Assembly (NCBI RefSeq): GCF_000737705.1
Contig: NZ_JPRH01000006.1
Span: 1 to 64,000 of the forward strand
Origin: Chryseobacterium soli
Lineage (GTDB): Bacteria > Bacteroidota > Bacteroidia > Flavobacteriales > Weeksellaceae
DNA: 64,000 nt
Direction of reading: 5' to 3'
This document shows, in pieces, positions 60,619 through 64,000 of this stretch. A program made the position numbers and the translations under genes. The notes below the pieces were generated by a model. It made no database searches and was not told the origin of the DNA. It saw only the letters and a list, made by a program, of their open reading frames with translations. Numbering within the stretch: position 1 is the stretch's first letter; every line of letters starts with the position of its first letter.

Positions 60619-61161
60619 ATGGAAGAATTAATGGGCACAATCAAATTATTCGCAGGAAACTTTGCACCTAGAGGTTTCTTATTATGCAACGGAGCGTTAT
60701 TAAGCATCGCAAACAATACTGCACTTTTCTCAATTTTAGGGACTATTTATGGTGGCGATGGTCAAACGACTTTTGCATTACCTAACCTTAACGGGCGCTA
60801 TCCTATTGGATCAGGAAACTCAAGCACCGGAAAGTCATATGAACTTGGGGAAATGTCGGGTTCTGCACAAACAACACTACTTAATTCAAACTTACCAAGC
60901 TTTACAAGCCAGGTAAAAGTAGCCAACGTTAATGCTAATTCTACAACGCCATCTGCCAATTCTTCATTAGCCATTACAGGCATACCCAACGGAAGAGAAT
61001 TTAGTCCTATACCAAGTTATGTAGATGGTGATCCTGATACGGTAATTAATCCAAGATCTGTTTCATTTATCGGTCAGAATTTGCCCATTAACAATATGCC
61101 TCCTTATTTAGGGTTAAACTACATTATTTGTGTAGAGGGTATTTACCCTTCAAGGCCATAA
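60619..61161 (+). CDS. Phage tail collar domain protein, copy 2
   Basis: 180 residues, same length as copy 1 and very similar, most of all in the second half (KVANVNANS, TGIPNGREF, VDGDPDT, SFIGQNLPINNMPPYLGLNYI). It starts 51 bp after copy 1 and 35 bp before the T9SS cargo gene; all three are probably one transcript. A tandem duplication followed by divergence in the first half (SSTGKSYELGEMSG against copy 1). Confidence 0.9.
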   Translation: MEELMGTIKLFAGNFAPRGFLLCNGALLSIANNTALFSILGTIYGGDGQTTFALPNLNGRYPIGSGNSSTGKSYELGEMSGSAQTTLLNSNLPSFTSQVKVANVNANSTTPSANSSLAITGIPNGREFSPIPSYVDGDPDTVINPRSVSFIGQNLPINNMPPYLGLNYIICVEGIYPSRP

Positions 61162-61195
61162 ACAAGAATTTAAAAACAACCTAAAAATTAAAATC

Positions 61196-62032
61196 ATGAA
61201 AAGAACTACTTTTTTTACGATTTGTAGTCTGCTCATTTCCTTTTTCACCTTCGCGCAGACAAGTACAGAAGTATTCGAAACTGAATCCAGTGGAAGCACG
61301 AGTTTCACAGATAACGGCGTAATCTTTAATATCATTTCGCATAATGCTCCAGCTTCGCTTTTTGACATTGGAAATTTCGCCAACACAGGATGGAATGGTA
61401 CGGCGAATGACAACAGATATATTGATAATACAGGAACTGCAACACTTGCCAATGCAAACGTTTCTTTTAGTATAAAAACCACTTCAAATTTGTTTAAAGT
61501 CAACAGATTCTGGGTGTTTTTAGCCAATTATCTTATTAACCAAAATGCTGCGGGTACGCTTACCATTACAGGTAAGCTGTCTGGTATCACCAAGTTTACC
61601 CAAACTAAAAGCAATGGCTTTGCAACATCTTTGGGAACTACCAACGGGTATACATTGATTGATCTGACCAACCTGAACGGGCAAAACTACTCGAATATCG
61701 TTATTGATCAGCTTCAGCTGACCATCGGCGGAGATTATCGTTATCTTGGTGTTGATGCTTTTACCTGGGTAAAAGATACGGGTGTAGTTTTAGCTACTGG
61801 CGAAACAAAAGCTTCACCGAAAACAATGAGTGTTTATCCTAATCCTACTAAAGGAGCCTTTACCATCAAAACGGATGAAAACTCAAAGGCAGAAATCTAT
61901 GATCAGACCGGAAGGCTTGTGAAAACCCTGGAAGTAAAAAAAGGAGTGAATGAATCTAACATCGCCGAATTACCAAAAGGTGTCTACATTCTTAAAACCT
62001 TATCAGAATCTCATAAAATCATTAAGGATTAA
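61196..62032 (+). CDS. T9SS type A sorting domain-containing protein
   Basis: 278 residues. Signal peptide (1-20, ending FTFAQ), a beta-sandwich middle (about 25-195) and a C-terminal sorting domain (about 205-278) with SVYPNPTKGAFTIKTDE, IYDQTGRLVKTLE and the final KIIKD. Secreted or surface-bound through the T9SS. It is the third gene of the tail-collar unit, which suggests that the collar proteins also act outside or at the envelope. Confidence 0.92.
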   Translation: MKRTTFFTICSLLISFFTFAQTSTEVFETESSGSTSFTDNGVIFNIISHNAPASLFDIGNFANTGWNGTANDNRYIDNTGTATLANANVSFSIKTTSNLFKVNRFWVFLANYLINQNAAGTLTITGKLSGITKFTQTKSNGFATSLGTTNGYTLIDLTNLNGQNYSNIVIDQLQLTIGGDYRYLGVDAFTWVKDTGVVLATGETKASPKTMSVYPNPTKGAFTIKTDENSKAEIYDQTGRLVKTLEVKKGVNESNIAELPKGVYILKTLSESHKIIKD

Positions 62033-62226
62033 TACAAAGCATTTCATTTATAACAGTCTGCTTTTTCTGAATAAATAAACAGTAACCATGAAAACTTTAT
62101 TCTACACTCAATGAGCAGTCATGATATGAACAAAAATGCACTCAACCTTTCTACTGTATTATAAAAACGCTTGTAATCAGTATGAAAAAGAATTCAGCTT
62201 CCCTGCGATTCTAATGCATAAATGAT

Positions 62227-62254
62227 AACTCCCTTAACAATTGTCAAGGGAGTT
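62227..62254 (+). terminator. Terminator after the tail-collar/T9SS unit
   Basis: A 9-bp stem (AACTCCCTT 62227-62235 with AAGGGAGTT 62246-62254) with the palindrome ACAATTGT in its loop and a T-rich tail. It is about 195 bp after the gene ending at 62032. Confidence 0.75.
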
Positions 62255-62258
62255 TATT

Positions 62259-62460
62259 TTATCTGGTCCATTTATGAATATGTTCAATTCCTGTATTTCT
62301 TTTCATCAAAGACTGGAACCTTAATTTCAGCAGTATTTTTCTTCCTTCTACAGTTCTCGTAAAAACCAACTCAGACTTTTCCATTAAATCATTCCAGGTT
62401 GCATTGAAAAATTCTGCACTTTTTTTGTTCTTAGATTGAAAGGTTTGCCTGGATTTGACA
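62259..62460 (-). pseudogene. Orphan C-terminal coding fragment, family not identified
   Basis: On the minus strand an open frame without a good start reads KNKKSAEFFNATWNDL, then SELVFTRTVEGRKILLKLRF and HIHKWTR before TAA (62259-62261). The composition looks like a protein C-terminus, not random frame. It runs into the end of the acyltransferase gene, so the N-terminal part is gone or was replaced. I cannot name the family. Confidence 0.4.
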
Positions 62461-62488
62461 AATTTATGTGAAGATATTAGTATTACAT

Positions 62489-63608
62489 CTAATTTATTTT
62501 TTCTCTCAGTTTTGTTGTTGGAATTTCAAAATATTTATAAATTAAAATTGATAATATTATAGTTAAGAACCAGTACAAAAAGTATTTAATAATTATCAAT
62601 AAATAGGAATTAATATCTTCGATCTGAACATTGTTTAAAATCCATTTTTTAACAATAGATAAATTTATCAAATACATAGAGTATGAAATTAAAGAGATAT
62701 AAGTTACAATCTTATGTATAAAGGCATTTTTTGTTTTTTTAAAATCACTCAAATATGGGATTAAAAATAAAGTTCCAATAGCATTAATTGAAAAAGAAAA
62801 CACACAAAGATAGATAGTACCAAAGTTATTAAAAGAGATGAATTTCGGGAATACTAAAATTACAAAACCAATTAAAAAAAGACTTCTTTTGTATTTTAAC
62901 CAGTTTGATTTATAGTAATATGCAAAATAAGCACCTACAACCCCATACATTAAGCTATCTAGTCTTGTAAAAACTTGTTTACGGAATATCAAATCCCAAT
63001 CACTTATATCATTAATTGTCACAGTTAAAAATCTGTAAAATCTAAAAACTGTTACAGCAATAATGATAAGAGAAGCAGTCATAATCAAAGTTTGTTTTTT
63101 TGATGATTTTAGAGTAACCGAAATAAATAATATAATTAATGGGGTTTAATAAATAAAACCATTCCTCAACACTTAAGCTCCAAGCTTCTGGAAAAAAACC
63201 GGGATGAGGTGTAAATAAATTTTGCGAAAAGACAAAATATCTAGCAATACTTCTGATACCATCAAAGTCTTTGTCAAATGATACACTTAAAATACATAGA
63301 ATAATAAGAATTAGAAAATAATTTGGAAGTGTTCTGAACCATCTTCTTTTCCAAAAATTCAATATTAATTTAAAAGAAATATCTTTATTTTCAATCTCTT
63401 TAATCAAAATACCACCTATTAAAAATACACTTAACACGAAAAATACACTTACTCCATCGAATATAAAATAATCGATAATATTTGAAATTTTAGTTGGCAA
63501 AAGATAATTACCGTGTCCAATGACTACAAATAAAATAGCCAAACATCTTAAAATATCAAGTCCAAAAACTCTATCTTGTTTTATATTTATACTTAAAACT
63601 TTCATCAT
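62489..63608 (-). pseudogene. Acyltransferase family 3 protein (OafA-like), frameshifted
   Basis: Two overlapping frames together make one membrane acyltransferase of about 370 residues. The first (63608 down to about 63141) has GLDILRCLAILFVVIGHGNY with the catalytic His, and SVEEWFYLLNP; the second continues with TLIMTASLIIIAVTVFRFYRF and further spans to REKIN (62491). The frames meet at a C-run on the minus strand (GGGG at 63141-63144 on the plus strand); one base fewer would join them (NP-LIILFISVTL). Such enzymes O-acetylate surface polysaccharides. It may be inactive, phase-variable or hit by a sequencing error. Confidence 0.8.
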
Positions 63609-63658
63609 TCTTTGTGTTTAATTTGTTAAAATCCGGCTAATTTACTACAAATTATTAA

Positions 63659-64000
63659 GAGCCTGTTTAAATTTAGCTGGAAAATTTTGTTAAGCGGATT
63701 TCAAAGGTTGGATATTTGAAAAAAAAAATAATGCAATACCCAAGTGGTTTGAATGAAAACCAGTGGAAAAATATGAAGCTAAAAGAGAGAAAAAGAAAAT
63801 ATCCTCTTATACTGATTTGAAATGCCTTAATATATCTGATAAAAACGGGCTGTTAGTGTCTTATGTTTCCTAAATATTTTCCAAAATGGCAATTGGTTTA
63901 TTACTATTATATCCGCTGGATAGAGGCAGGCTATTTCGACTTAGTTATAGAAAAACTATGCATGAAAGTTCGTGTGAAAAAGGGTTAGTGAGCTGAAGCC
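63659..64000 (+). mobile_element. Decayed IS5-family element, left end
   Basis: GAGCCTGTTTAAATTT at 63659 resembles the terminal inverted repeat of flavobacterial IS5-family elements and is followed by a broken transposase reading (63731-63988). The right end would be outside the window. Confidence 0.65.
63731..63988 (+). pseudogene. IS5-family transposase remnant
   Basis: Starts MQYPSGLNENQWKNM, the usual N-terminus of these transposases, but stops after 29 codons. After a frameshift the next segment reads LIYLIKTGC, a stop, then FPKWQLVYYYYIRWIEAGYFD and VIEKLCMKVRVKKG before two stops. The native order in the family is the same. Several stops and at least one frameshift show that it is dead. 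Confidence 0.85.

Noticed and set aside
60025..61161. Prophage
   Set aside because: The two tail-collar proteins are the only phage-like genes; there are no capsid, terminase, portal or integrase genes nearby.
1..64000. CRISPR array
   Set aside because: No series of regularly spaced direct repeats was seen and no cas genes are present.

Overview
The window reads as chromosomal DNA of a Bacteroidota flavobacterium, most likely Chryseobacterium or a close Weeksellaceae relative. It is A+T-rich. It carries flavobacterial markers: the SprA translocon of the type IX secretion system (T9SS), proteins with T9SS C-terminal sorting domains, a SusC/SusD pair, a GLPGLI protein, and promoters of the Bacteroidota type (-33 TTG, about 20 nt, -7 TAnnTTTG). 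Genus level is inference from protein resemblance.

Layout. 0-9 kb: a leftward promoter at the edge, a VanZ-like gene, gcvH, then sprA behind ruvA, and a small GG-leader peptide with six cysteines. 9.3-13 kb: malic enzyme with a BadF/BadG-type kinase. 13-16.9 kb, rightward: a GtrA-like protein, a PlsC-type acyltransferase, an MFS sugar permease and a DUF3810 zincin.

16.9-40.2 kb is a peptide natural-product (RiPP) island. A split LanB dehydratase sits with a lanthipeptide-type precursor and a membrane-anchored TPR/AraC regulator. Divergent to the regulator is a grasp-with-spasm operon: precursor, ATP-grasp maturase GwsG, a small overlapping ORF, and SPASM protein GwsS without a radical SAM domain. 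The block regulator / LanA-like precursor / divergent gws operon is present twice in tandem, the second copy without LanB. Then follow an export and oxidative-folding set (VKOR-thioredoxin fusion, C39-peptidase ABC transporter, HlyD adaptor) and two more six-cysteine GG-leader peptides. A 64-bp promoter block with fixed internal spacing occurs upstream of both gws precursors and again upstream of the VKOR gene, which suggests that peptide maturation and export share control. The island ends beside a tRNA-Met.

40.5-64 kb: a TlpA-like thioredoxin protein, a T9SS cargo, clpX, a HIT protein and greA; a Rieske-like lipoprotein, dtd and an FKBP; two lipoproteins; a tight run of small membrane proteins around a COQ4-like protein; a phosphoesterase, an HTH regulator and a SusCD pair; an enoyl-CoA hydratase; a tandem pair of phage-tail-collar proteins with a T9SS cargo; a frameshifted acyltransferase; and a decayed IS5-family element at the right edge.

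The parts most worth attention are the duplicated hybrid LanA/graspetide block with its structured 5' leaders, the six-cysteine (one knottin-like) GG-leader peptides beside a dedicated disulfide machine and exporter, and a short conserved element found upstream of two of those peptides and of the tail-collar operon.
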